A DNA stretch of 64,000 bases from Pseudomonadota bacterium (GTDB taxonomy: Bacteria > Pseudomonadota > Gammaproteobacteria > Burkholderiales > Chitinibacteraceae). Below are positions 18,810 through 28,209 of this stretch, one piece after another. The notes under the pieces were generated by a model, which was not told the DNA's origin, did not search any database, and saw nothing but the letters and a program-made list of their open reading frames with translations. The first letter of the stretch is position 1; the number at the start of each line of letters is the position of its first letter. The position numbers and the translations under genes are program-made. The stretch is taken from contig JAGTRM010000011.1 of the NCBI GenBank assembly GCA_018261735.1, forward strand, positions 35,585 through 99,584. Direction: 5' to 3'.

Positions 18810-18851
18810 AAAGCGGCCATTCACCCCAAAGACAAGGCGAATGGCCGCTTT
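18810..18851. terminator. Terminator between kdgK and the LysR gene
   Basis: A 13-bp inverted repeat AAAGCGGCCATTC (18810-18822) and its complement (18839-18851) with a 16-nt loop, located between convergent genes. It lacks a long T-run, so it may be only moderately efficient. Confidence 0.65.
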
Positions 18852-18946
18852 CACAAAATTTTGCCCCTCGCAAAATCTTCTTTCCACCGTGAAGACGCTC
18901 CCGGCGCATCTTTCCATCACCATGCCAATCGGCGCTCCGGCATCGA

Positions 18947-19918
18947 TTAGCCCTTGCGCAAAGCCTTTCGCCCACTCGCTTCCGCAGCTTTGAGCTCCTG
19001 ATCACTCAGAACGTATTCGGTAGTATCGAGCAGGCGTTCGAGCGCCAGATCGATAAACGCGCGCACGCGTGCGGGTTGCGCGTTGCGGCTGCCGTAATAG
19101 ACGAAAACACTCGAAGAATCCGCCACATGCGGGGTCAGCAAGGGCACCAGGCGTCCCGACCGGATGTGGGCTGCCGCCGAAATGCCTGCCAACTGCCCGA
19201 TCACCTGGCCGGACATGACGAGCTCGACTTCAAACTCTGCATCGTTGGTCGATATCACCGGTGGGACATCACGCTGAACGTTCTCGCCATCCACCTTCAC
19301 CTTCCAGGGCAAAAGCCGTCCGGTTCCCGGATGACGAAACACGCTGCAACGGTGCGCCGACAGATCTTCAAGCGAATTCGGCGCGCCGTGGCGCGCAAGG
19401 TAGTCCGGTGAAGCGCAGATGATCAGTTGCAGCGGGAACAACCTGCGTGCAATAACCCCCTCCTCTGGCTGGGTCCCGATACGAAAACCCACATCGACGC
19501 GATCCTGTACCCAGTTGCCGATCCGGTCCTCCAGTTGCACATCGGGCTGAACGCCAGGGTATTGGCGGCAAAATTCGTCGACCAGCGGCCACAGCACTGG
19601 CAGGAAAGTGGAACGCGGACCGACGATGTGTATGGGGCCGCCGCTTTCGTCCTTGGCGGAACGGGCGCGTTGCAGTGCGCGTTCCAGCGCAGCCAGTGCG
19701 GGCTGCGCCGTCTCCAGGAATTGCCGCCCCTCATCCGTGAGCGCGATGTTGCGCGTCGTTCGGTGCAGCAGGCGCACGCCCAGATGCTGCTCCAGTTGCG
19801 CCAGGGCCTGGCTCGCAGCCTGCGGGCTCATGCCTTGCACGGAGGCTGCCTTTCTCAGGCTGCCCAGTTCCACCGCCTTGGCAAAGGTGGCAATCGCACG
19901 CAATTCATTCATCGACAT
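18947..19918 (-). CDS. LysR-family transcriptional regulator
   Basis: A 323-residue regulator. The winged HTH covers about residues 4-62 (ELGSLRKAASVQGMSPQAAS, then LEQHLGVRLLHRTTR), and the LysR substrate-binding domain about 90-300. It resembles the CrgA/AaeR-like subgroup. The MSMNELRA start is favoured by a GGAGA site. It sits just behind a 25-bp near-perfect palindrome (19931-19955), so autoregulation is likely. Its targets are not obvious: the upstream neighbours (DUF3750, exporter, reductase) run in the same direction. Confidence 0.88.
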   Translation of the reverse strand: MSMNELRAIATFAKAVELGSLRKAASVQGMSPQAASQALAQLEQHLGVRLLHRTTRNIALTDEGRQFLETAQPALAALERALQRARSAKDESGGPIHIVGPRSTFLPVLWPLVDEFCRQYPGVQPDVQLEDRIGNWVQDRVDVGFRIGTQPEEGVIARRLFPLQLIICASPDYLARHGAPNSLEDLSAHRCSVFRHPGTGRLLPWKVKVDGENVQRDVPPVISTNDAEFEVELVMSGQVIGQLAGISAAAHIRSGRLVPLLTPHVADSSSVFVYYGSRNAQPARVRAFIDLALERLLDTTEYVLSDQELKAAEASGRKALRKG

Positions 19919-19930
19919 GATGGCTCTCCA

Positions 19931-19994
19931 GCAAGGCTTGATTATCAATCCTTGCTTGTCATTCATTCAAGAATTTACCCATCGATTGAATGAC
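19931..19994. promoter_or_regulatory. Palindromic operator region of the LysR gene
   Basis: A 25-bp near-perfect palindrome (19931-19955, arms GCAAGG...CCTTGC around TTGATTATCAA) is followed by a second inverted repeat, GTCATTCA (19958-19965) and TGAATGAC (19987-19994). Both lie within 76 nt of the LysR start codon. The arrangement fits a LysR autoregulatory site. Confidence 0.6.
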
Positions 19995-20133
19995 AACTGG
20001 CCACCTAGAGTTCAACTCGAAGCAATAACCTGTTCACAACCTGTCGATCAAGAGGGAGTCAGCGGAGTGAAGAGCTACGCATAAGCCTTGGTCACGGCCT
20101 CGCAGTAAAATCTTGAACTGGTTTTTACGGGAA

Positions 20134-20907
20134 TCACTTGCTTACTCGGGTCGTGTCGTCCAGACCCACCCGTCCGATGAAGGGCAGCCGCAGGCCCGGG
20201 CTGTTCAGGTCGAGACCAAAGTTCAGCCCGAGCACATTGAACTCAATGCCTTCTTCAAGGCCGATGTTCAGGCCCAGCAAGCCGAATAGGGATGCCTGCA
20301 AGCCGCTCCCGGAAGACGACAAACCCAGCGGTTGGGTGAGCGGGCGATAGTCCTTGCCGATTGCGTTGGCCGGCAGATCGAGCTTCAACGCGGGAACCTC
20401 CCTGCCGATATGCGCCAGGAAGGTATTGCTGTTCGGCCCCGGATAAGCTTGATAGCTATCCGGATACGGGTAGCTCGCGATGGCAGCCTCGATCTCGCCG
20501 ATCAGGGCATCGACGCCCTCACCCCGATGTTCCACCAGTAGGCTGGGTTGCTCCCCGTACCAGAGTCCGTCGGGAATCGCATAGTTACGCTGGACAACAT
20601 TCGGAGCGCGCCAGCCGATCACGTCATAGCGCGTATAGTGCGTTTCACCCGCCCGCTTGAAGATGATCCAGGGATGCATCGCCACCAAGCCGCGCCAGCC
20701 ATAGGTTTGCGCCATGTAAACCTGAACGATGGCGGTCTTGCTCTGCAGGGCAGGATCGGGCGCGATGCCGGCCGAATGGCGCGGGGCCGTCAACCAGCTT
20801 TGGCCCACCACCCCGTTGTCGGCCAGAGAAGCCTTGGTAAGGCTCAACCCGAAGGACAGGATCAGCATCACGGCAAAAAGAAACGTAAAACGATTCATGG
20901 ACTTCAT
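20134..20907 (-). CDS. DUF3750 family exported protein
   Basis: A 257-residue protein with an N-terminal hydrophobic signal (about residues 3-22). It carries family-typical stretches AIVQVYMAQTYGWRGLVAMHPW, split here as AIVQVYMAQTYGWRG and LVAMHPWIIFKRAG, then YTRYDVIGWRAPN and PGPNSNTFLAHIGREVP. The function of DUF3750 is unknown; the conserved H, N and S/T positions hint at an amidase-like fold, but this is speculation. Start chosen at MKSMNRF with GTGGA upstream. Confidence 0.78.
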   Translation of the reverse strand: MKSMNRFTFLFAVMLILSFGLSLTKASLADNGVVGQSWLTAPRHSAGIAPDPALQSKTAIVQVYMAQTYGWRGLVAMHPWIIFKRAGETHYTRYDVIGWRAPNVVQRNYAIPDGLWYGEQPSLLVEHRGEGVDALIGEIEAAIASYPYPDSYQAYPGPNSNTFLAHIGREVPALKLDLPANAIGKDYRPLTQPLGLSSSGSGLQASLFGLLGLNIGLEEGIEFNVLGLNFGLDLNSPGLRLPFIGRVGLDDTTRVSK

Positions 20908-20995
20908 GTTTGGCATCCACAACAAACAATATTAACGATGTTTATACTCGGCCCTCGTCACAATGCGCAACGACACAGCCCCAATACCGGCGAGT

Positions 20996-22243
20996 TCAGC
21001 CCTGTAGCAAAGCAGGCCGGAGAACCATTCTCGGAGTCTGAAGCAAGGCGGTGACCAGACAGCCAACCCCAGCAGCAGCGACGATCCAGCCCATCGGCCA
21101 AGGCGTGCCATCGGCGAACCAGCCCAGCATCGCTGCGCTCAGCACCCCACTGCCATAGTGCATGGCCCCGACCAGGGACGAAGCCGCCCCCGCCTGCTTC
21201 GGGAAGGCTGCCAGCGCGCTGGCTACCGAATTGGCGACGATGAAACCGCTCACCGACATGAAGCAGAAAATCGGCACCGCCAGCCCCGCCAAGCCACCCC
21301 AGCCAAAGCGGGCATCGATGGCTAGCACGATCCCGGACAGCGCGGCGATCCAGACTCCGAAACGGTAGATCCGCTCGCTGCCCACTCGTGTCACCAGACG
21401 GGTGTTCAGGAAGTTGACCACCATCAGGCCGATGATGTTCACGCCGAACAGCAGCCCGAAGAGCTTGGGCGATACGTGGTAGTAATCGACATAAGCAAAA
21501 GGCGCCCCGGCAATGAAGGCATAGCAGCCGCCGTAGTAAAAGCCGCCCGATACGGCATAGACGATCAGCCGCGGATCGCGAAGCAGCGACAGGTAGCTCG
21601 CCAGCGTGTTGCGCAGCGGCTCCGTGCGGCGCAGCGATACAGGCAAGGTCTCCGGCAAAAATCGCAGCGCGAACAAGGCCCCCAGCCCGAACAGGTTCAG
21701 GATCCAGAAAATGGCCCGCCATGAGCCGACGGCCAGCACCTGCCCGCCCAGCAAGGGGCCCAACAGCGGCGCAACCGCCATCATCATGATCAGGATGGAG
21801 AGCATCTGGGCCGAACGCTCCCGCGCATACAGATCACGCACCATTGCGCGCGCCAGCACCGGGCCGGCACAGGCACCCAGGGCCTGAACCACGCGCCATC
21901 CCAGCATCTGGGTGATGGTCGTGGACATGGCACAGCCGGCCGATCCCAGGATAAACAGGAGCAACCCGGCCGCAATCGGCATGCGCCGGCCAAGACGGTC
22001 GCTCACCGGCCCCCACAGCAATTGCCCCAGGCTGAAACCGATCAGGAAAGTTGAAATTGTCAGCTCGATACGGCCGATGTCCGTGTGCAACTCATGCACA
22101 AGCGTCGGCAGGGCCGGCAGATACATGTCCGTCGAGATCGACGCGAAGGACATCAACGCACTGAGGATGATCAGGATGCGCAGATCGTGCACATGCTTCG
22201 ATTCTGCGACCAGGACGCCGGATGAGCTTTGAGTCTTGGACAT
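20996..22243 (-). CDS. MFS drug-resistance transporter, Bcr/CflA type
   Basis: A 415-residue 12-helix exporter. Helix 1 carries the family motif FASISTDMYLPALPTL and the loop 2-3 motif is GPVSDRLGRR. A motif C-like stretch VLARAMVRDLYARERSAQ follows. Such pumps export bicyclomycin, chloramphenicol or other small molecules. It starts 91 nt after an aldo/keto reductase gene on the same strand, with a stable hairpin in the leader; the pair may respond to an aldehyde or xenobiotic. Confidence 0.9.
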   Translation of the reverse strand: MSKTQSSSGVLVAESKHVHDLRILIILSALMSFASISTDMYLPALPTLVHELHTDIGRIELTISTFLIGFSLGQLLWGPVSDRLGRRMPIAAGLLLFILGSAGCAMSTTITQMLGWRVVQALGACAGPVLARAMVRDLYARERSAQMLSILIMMMAVAPLLGPLLGGQVLAVGSWRAIFWILNLFGLGALFALRFLPETLPVSLRRTEPLRNTLASYLSLLRDPRLIVYAVSGGFYYGGCYAFIAGAPFAYVDYYHVSPKLFGLLFGVNIIGLMVVNFLNTRLVTRVGSERIYRFGVWIAALSGIVLAIDARFGWGGLAGLAVPIFCFMSVSGFIVANSVASALAAFPKQAGAASSLVGAMHYGSGVLSAAMLGWFADGTPWPMGWIVAAAGVGCLVTALLQTPRMVLRPALLQG

Positions 22244-22267
22244 GAAAACAGCAATTCCTTTCTGCAA

Positions 22268-22286
22268 GCACTGGCTTTGCCAGTGC
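22268..22286 (-). promoter_or_regulatory. Leader hairpin before the MFS gene
   Basis: A perfect 8-bp inverted repeat GCACTGGC (22268-22275) and GCCAGTGC (22279-22286) with a 3-nt loop lies between the reductase stop and the exporter start. It has no T-run on either side, so it is more likely an operator or mRNA structure than a terminator. Confidence 0.45.
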
Positions 22287-22334
22287 GCTTCTATCGACCA
22301 GATGCGAAGGTGCAGTCGCCTAATGGGATAGCGC

Positions 22335-23708
<1,374 letters not shown>

Positions 23709-24398
23709 GTGTCGCGTGCCGAGCGTTTACTTGAATTGATGCAGGTGCTGCGCCGCCATCGTTACCCGGTCAGCGGTGCGGCACTGGCGCAGGAATTGGG
23801 CATCAGCCTGCGCACCCTGTATCGGGATATCGCTTCATTGCAGGCACAAGGAGCGCGTATCGACGGCGAAGCCGGCGTGGGCTACTTGCTGCGACCTGGT
23901 TTTATGCTGCCGCCGCTGATGTTTTCCGAAGAAGAGATCGAAGCCCTGGTGCTCGGCTCGCGCTGGGTGGCCAACCGCACCGACACGCCACTGGCGGCCG
24001 CAGCGCGTAATGCGCTGGCCAAAATTGCCGCCGTCCTGCCCGCCGATCTACGCCCGGAACTGGAAACCTCGGCATTGCTGGTCGGCCCAAGTGAATCACC
24101 GGAGGAAAATGCAGCCTTTCTGCCGCAGATTCGTGCAGCCATTCGAGGCGAGAAAAAACTGCTGATCCGCTACCGCGATCTAAAAGAAAGCGAATCCACT
24201 CGCACGCTCTGGCCGTTTGCACTTGGTTTCTTTGACCGTGTTCGCATGATGGTGGCCTGGTGTGAATTGCGACAAGGATTCCGCCACTTCCGTACCGATC
24301 GCATCGTGCAACTCGAAACCTTGCCGGAGACATATCCACGCCGCCGCCATGCCTTGCTCAAGGAATGGCGCGAGCAGGAAGGCATTGCACCGCAGTAG
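23709..24398 (+). CDS. YafY-type HTH and WYL-domain transcriptional regulator
   Basis: A 229-residue regulator. The N-terminal HTH_11 covers about residues 2-58 (RHRYPVSGAALAQELGIS, then RTLYRDIASLQAQGARI). The central/C-terminal WYL domain is at about 130-215, with the ligand-binding region KKLLIRYRDL and LWPFALGFFDRVRMMVAWC. A GTG start at 23709 is chosen, since the open frame upstream overlaps the operator and lacks similarity to the family. It precedes a VOC protein and an EVE protein on the same strand and probably controls them. Confidence 0.9.
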   Translation: MSRAERLLELMQVLRRHRYPVSGAALAQELGISLRTLYRDIASLQAQGARIDGEAGVGYLLRPGFMLPPLMFSEEEIEALVLGSRWVANRTDTPLAAAARNALAKIAAVLPADLRPELETSALLVGPSESPEENAAFLPQIRAAIRGEKKLLIRYRDLKESESTRTLWPFALGFFDRVRMMVAWCELRQGFRHFRTDRIVQLETLPETYPRRRHALLKEWREQEGIAPQ

Positions 24399-24404
24399 AA
24401 ACAC

Positions 24405-24425
24405 TGCTGCCATAAACTGACAGCA
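24405..24425. promoter_or_regulatory. Operator candidate O2 (TGCTGCC-N7-GACAGCA)
   Basis: Same arms and the same 7-nt spacing as O1, with one arm mismatch. It lies 6 nt after the regulator stop codon and 86 nt before the VOC gene start. Confidence 0.6.
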
Positions 24426-24511
24426 TGGGCAGATATGCTGGAGGAATCTTGGATGTACCGCGCCACCCTCGGCGCAGCCTGAGATTCCTTCCTTACTTGC
24501 CGGAGATACCC

Positions 24512-24883
24512 ATGTCCCATCCTGATTTCATCTTGTTGTATGTCGATCACGTTCAGACCAGCGCACGTTTTTATAGCCGCCTGTTCGATTGCCTGCCCGT
24601 GGAATCCTCAGACGATTTTGCTTTGTTCATCCTGAAAAGCGGTCTGAAACTTGGGCTTTGGACGCGGCAAGCGGTCGAACCCACAGCACAACTTACCGGC
24701 GGGGGTAGTGAATTGGTGATCCAGGAAGCAGGCAATGCCGCCGTCGATGCCTGTCATAGCCGCTGGCAAGCCTTGGGACTCGCCATATTGCAAGCCCCGG
24801 TGCAGATGGATTTCGGTTATACCTTCGTGGCCCTCGATCCTGACAATCACCGTCTGCGCGTGTACTGCCCGGGTGCCGTATGA
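24512..24883 (+). CDS. VOC-superfamily (glyoxalase-like) protein
   Basis: A 123-residue protein with two beta-alpha-beta-beta-beta modules. The N-terminal metal-type strand is [20 protein letters not shown] and the C-terminal strand is [19 protein letters not shown]. Members act as glyoxalases, dioxygenases or antibiotic-binding proteins; this one resembles the phenazine/bleomycin-resistance-like drug-binding subset. A CGGAGA site precedes ATG 24512. It overlaps the EVE gene by 4 nt. Confidence 0.88.
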   Translation: MSHPDFILLYVDHVQTSARFYSRLFDCLPVESSDDFALFILKSGLKLGLWTRQAVEPTAQLTGGGSELVIQEAGNAAVDACHSRWQALGLAILQAPVQMDFGYTFVALDPDNHRLRVYCPGAV

Positions 24884-25293
24884 AAAACTGGCTGGCCGTG
24901 GCCTCGGCTGAACACGTGCGCTTAGGCCGGACCAACGGTTTTATGCAGGTATGCCACGGCAAGAGCGTCCCGCTCCGGCGAATTCTTCCTGGCGATCGGG
25001 TGGTGTATTACTCCCCTACGGAGAAAATGGGAGAAGGCCCGCCGCTACGCAGCTTCACGGCGCTGGGCTGGGTGCAGGAAGGCTTGCCGTATCAAGCCGA
25101 TATGGGGGGAGGATTCTTGCCGTGGCGGCGCGATGTGCAATGGCAAGACGCTCGCGAAGTACCGATCACCCCGCTGCTGGATACGCTTGAATTCACCCGT
25201 GGCAAAAAGAACTGGGGCTATCAATTGCGCTTCGGGCTGATTGAAATCTCCGAGCATGATATGCAATGCATTGCCACAGCCATGGCAGGCTGA
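24880..25293 (+). CDS. EVE-domain protein (UPF0310 family)
   Basis: A 137-residue EVE (PUA-like) protein. The N-terminus [20 protein letters not shown], the [15 protein letters not shown] segment and the C-terminal [19 protein letters not shown] all match the UPF0310 group. EVE domains bind modified bases in DNA or RNA and occur in defence and RNA-modification contexts. Here translation is coupled to the VOC gene (ATGA overlap) under a WYL regulator, a context also common for stress or defence genes. The ligand is unknown. Confidence 0.88.
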   Translation: MKNWLAVASAEHVRLGRTNGFMQVCHGKSVPLRRILPGDRVVYYSPTEKMGEGPPLRSFTALGWVQEGLPYQADMGGGFLPWRRDVQWQDAREVPITPLLDTLEFTRGKKNWGYQLRFGLIEISEHDMQCIATAMAG

Positions 25294-25307
25294 GCAGCAT
25301 TGGGCCT

Positions 25308-25790
25308 CTACACGCCCAGTGCCGCACGAATAGCCGTTTCCATTTTTTCAGGCTTGGTGATCGGCGCAAAACGGCGCAAAGGCTTGCCGTCGCGGCCGAT
25401 CAGGAATTTGGTGAAATTCCAGCGGATCTTGCGGCCCAGCAAACCGGGCAGCGCGCGGGTCAGCCACTGGAACACCGGATGCGCGCCGGGGCCGTTCACC
25501 TCCACCTTGGCAAGCATCGGGAAACTCACGCCGTAATTGATCTGGCAGGTCGCGGCAATCTCGTCCGCATCGCCCGGTTCCTGCTGGCCGAACTGGTTGC
25601 ACGGAAAACCCAGGATCACCAGCCCCTGGTCCTTGTACTTCTGATATAGCGCCTCCAGCCCGGCATATTGCGGGGTGAAGCCGCACAGGCTGGCGGTATT
25701 GACGACAAGCACCACGCGGCCGGCATAGTCGGCCATGTCGATGCGCTGGCCGCGCAGGCTGGTTGCGGTGAGTTGATGAAAATCCGACAT
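25308..25790 (-). CDS. Glutathione peroxidase, cysteine type
   Basis: A 160-residue thiol peroxidase. The peroxidatic Cys36 lies in VNTASLCGFTPQY, Gln in LGFPCNQFGQQEPG and Trp/Asn in RWNFTKFLI complete the catalytic tetrad. It reduces peroxides using thioredoxin or glutathione. It is BtuE/GpxA-like. Monocistronic; it converges on the EVE gene with a 14-nt gap. Confidence 0.95.
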   Translation of the reverse strand: MSDFHQLTATSLRGQRIDMADYAGRVVLVVNTASLCGFTPQYAGLEALYQKYKDQGLVILGFPCNQFGQQEPGDADEIAATCQINYGVSFPMLAKVEVNGPGAHPVFQWLTRALPGLLGRKIRWNFTKFLIGRDGKPLRRFAPITKPEKMETAIRAALGV

Positions 25791-25996
25791 GACGTGCTCC
25801 CGGTCTATACATGATCTCTTACGATCACATCGTAGACGATACAGTTCCTCAGAAGCATCAAACAGTGCCGGTTAGACCAAGCGCCTAGGTCGGAAAAACG
25901 CAGCGCCTTCCGACTTTGGAGTGTTGGAATACCGCAGCGTCGGATGGCGCCTTCGGCTTATCCGACGGCTGTATGCGTTTTGCAAATACGAAATCG

Positions 25997-26470
25997 TTAT
26001 CTATTCCTGCCGGGCCTGAACAAGATCGGCGCGGCGATGCCAAACGCCAGCGCCATCACCGCCATGCTCGCCTTTACGCTGTTCACGCCGGCCTCGACCA
26101 GCAGTTGCTGGGCAATGGCGTGATTGCCACTGGTCAGCGGGCTGGCCAGATTGGCCACGCCGAGCAGCGCCTGCACCGCCTTGTACATCAGCGTGCCTGG
26201 CACCATCGGGATTGCCGCGCCAATCGAATACACGGTCGGGATCATGTGATGCCGGGCGCCCCACCATTCGGCCAGCAGGCCGATCACGAGGCCCCCCAGC
26301 AAACTGCCCAGCACAATATCTCCACCGAGCAGCATCACGCCCTTGCGCACCGCATGCCCAATCACCGCCAATGTGCAGCACACGGCAAGCGAGCGCGGCG
26401 GCACGTTGAACAGCAGCACGAAGCCCAATGCGGCCGGAGCCGCCCACAGTTCAAGCAACCAGGTATTCAT
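25997..26470 (-). CDS. Threonine/serine exporter family, small subunit (YjjB/ThrE_2-like)
   Basis: A 157-residue membrane protein with four or five helices, covering the second half of the ThrE exporter (GGLVIGLLAEWWGARHHMIP then AAIPMVPGTLMYKAVQALL). With the upstream gene it forms a split two-subunit carrier like YjjB/YjjP. E. coli YjjPB exports succinate, whereas actinobacterial ThrE exports threonine and serine, so the substrate here is open. It follows the YjjP-like gene by 10 nt. Confidence 0.88.
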   Translation of the reverse strand: MNTWLLELWAAPAALGFVLLFNVPPRSLAVCCTLAVIGHAVRKGVMLLGGDIVLGSLLGGLVIGLLAEWWGARHHMIPTVYSIGAAIPMVPGTLMYKAVQALLGVANLASPLTSGNHAIAQQLLVEAGVNSVKASMAVMALAFGIAAPILFRPGRNR

Positions 26471-26480
26471 GCCGCACAGC

Positions 26481-27251
26481 TCACAGAATGCGCAATGCCA
26501 GGCTCACGCCCGCGGCAATGCCGATCACAAAGATGATGCCCATCATGATGCGCACCATGCCGTTCAGATAATTCGTGCCAAAGAGATCGGCCGCGCCGTT
26601 GATGAACGGCACGCCGGGAATCAGGAACAGCACCGATGCCGCCATCGCTGCATCCGGCGTCTGGCTGTGCGCCAATTTCAGCAGCAGTCCGGTCACCATC
26701 ATCGCAGTGAAACTGGAGGCCAGCGCAAACATGAATGGCACGTAATGGCGTTTGTGCAGGAACAGGCGCAAGGCCATGCCGACCCCGCTGCCGAGCGTGG
26801 TACAGGCAATCGCCGCGACATCGCCGCCGAACAGCGCGGCGAATCCGCCGCAGGAGAGCCCCACCGTTGCCGCGATCAGCCAGCGCGGGTAGAAATGCGG
26901 ATGCTGCGCGATCTCTTCAAGCTGCCGGCGCACCTCGGCCGCGCCGATGCGCCCTGCCTCGACCGCTTCAACCACCTGCGCCACGGCGGTGAGCATGGTG
27001 AAATTGGCGCCCATGTGCGGCGCCTTGCGAAAGCCGGTTTCGCGCTGGCCGTTTCTCTCGACGGTGACGCCGATATTGATCGACGAAATCACCGTGTCGG
27101 CACGCGCCGCACCCAGCGCCAGCGCCATGCGGCGGATGATGCCGCTGGTGCGATTGGTATCGCCGCCTGACTGGTGCGAATACAAGCCGGCCATCAAGGC
27201 CAGGTCCATGATTTCCTGTACCGGCAGCACCTGCGTTTGATCGTTTTCCAT
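26481..27251 (-). CDS. Threonine/serine exporter family, large subunit (YjjP/ThrE-like)
   Basis: A 256-residue protein. The soluble N-terminal ThrE domain (about 1-115) has the motifs LALMAGLYSHQSGGDTNRT and RKAPHMGANFTMLTAV. About five C-terminal helices follow, including LFLIPGVPFINGAADLFG, which is repeated in type in the small subunit. MENDQTQ is chosen as the start; the longer frame adds an unlikely extension. First gene of the two-gene exporter unit. Confidence 0.88.
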   Translation of the reverse strand: MENDQTQVLPVQEIMDLALMAGLYSHQSGGDTNRTSGIIRRMALALGAARADTVISSINIGVTVERNGQRETGFRKAPHMGANFTMLTAVAQVVEAVEAGRIGAAEVRRQLEEIAQHPHFYPRWLIAATVGLSCGGFAALFGGDVAAIACTTLGSGVGMALRLFLHKRHYVPFMFALASSFTAMMVTGLLLKLAHSQTPDAAMAASVLFLIPGVPFINGAADLFGTNYLNGMVRIMMGIIFVIGIAAGVSLALRIL

Positions 27252-27459
27252 CGGGTCCTTTCTGAAAATCGGGGATGCGCCCGATGACTGCGTGAAGGTC
27301 ATTGAATAAGCAAAGGAGACTAGGGGCGCATCCTGCCGCGGATGATCCCGTTTTCTTCAGTGGGAAAGAATCAGCAAGCGCGGATTTTCTTGTAGGCGTT
27401 TGGGCCAACGCGGGTCAGAAAGCCCCTACACGCCCCAATGCCGTCACTTAACAATTTAC

Positions 27460-27529
27460 CGTCATTCCGGCGAAGGCCGGAATCCAGTATTCACTAAAGC
27501 TCTGGATCCCGGCCTTCGCCGGGATGACG
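27460..27529. repeat. Palindromic dispersed repeat, copy B
   Basis: A 70-bp palindrome with ends CGTCATTCCGGCGAAGGCC and GGCCTTCGCCGGGATGACG, lacking the internal insert of copy A. It sits in the 316-nt gap between the YjjP-like gene and the NarL-type regulator, which otherwise holds no gene. Its shape resembles the short palindromic repeats common in Neisseriales and other proteobacteria. Confidence 0.8.
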
Positions 27530-27567
27530 TCGATTTGTTGGATTTTTTGCTTAAGGAACGGCATTAC

Positions 27568-28209
27568 CTACACGCCCGGATTGAACAGCTGGCGCTCCAG
27601 TGCGTAGCGCACCAGATCGGCAACCGAATTGGCAGCGAGTTTCTGCATCAGCCTGATCTTGTGCGTGCTGACCGTCTTGGCGCTGATATTGAGCCGGTCG
27701 GCGATATCGGTCACGCCCTGCCCGCTCACCAGCATCTCGAAAATCTGGAACTCGCGCTCCGACAGCGTTTCGTGCGGGGCGCGATCACCGCCGAGGCCGA
27801 TTTCGAACACCATGCGGTCGGCGATGGCCGGATCGATATAGCGCCCGCCGCTCGCCACCTTGCGGATCGCGGCCAGCAGCATGGCCGGGTCGCTATCCTT
27901 GGTGGCGAAACCGGAGGCGCCGGCTTTCAGCGCCCGGCTGGCGATCTGCGTTTCGTTGTGCATGGTCAGCACCAGGATGCGCGGCGCCGGGCTCATCGCG
28001 GCGATGCGCTTGATCATCTCGATGCCATGCGGGCCGGGCATGGTCATGTCGAGCAGCACCAGATCGCAGGGCTGGCTGCGCAGCAGATCGAGCAGCAGAT
28101 CGCCGTTGCTGGCCTCGCCCGCCACGGCAATATCCGGCGCCAGCGCCAGCAACTGCTTGATGCCCTCGCGCACCAGCGTGTGGTCTTCAGCGATCAGTAC
28201 GCGAATCAT
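27568..28209 (-). CDS. NarL/FixJ-family response regulator
   Basis: A 213-residue regulator. The receiver domain (1-120) has acidic pocket EDH (8-10), phospho-acceptor D54 in LVLLDMTMPG and Lys in GFATKDSD. The LuxR-type HTH (about 150-210) reads LSEREFQIFEMLVSGQG and ISAKTVSTHKIRLMQKL. It overlaps the end of its cognate kinase gene by 23 nt. It binds DNA as a dimer after phosphorylation; targets are unknown. Confidence 0.93.
   Translation of the reverse strand: MIRVLIAEDHTLVREGIKQLLALAPDIAVAGEASNGDLLLDLLRSQPCDLVLLDMTMPGPHGIEMIKRIAAMSPAPRILVLTMHNETQIASRALKAGASGFATKDSDPAMLLAAIRKVASGGRYIDPAIADRMVFEIGLGGDRAPHETLSEREFQIFEMLVSGQGVTDIADRLNISAKTVSTHKIRLMQKLAANSVADLVRYALERQLFNPGV

Noticed and set aside
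25870..25980. GC-rich repeats around CCTTCCGAC/CGTCGGATGGCGCC downstream of the exporter genes
   Set aside because: Short imperfect repeats without clear hairpin, terminator run or second copy in the window.
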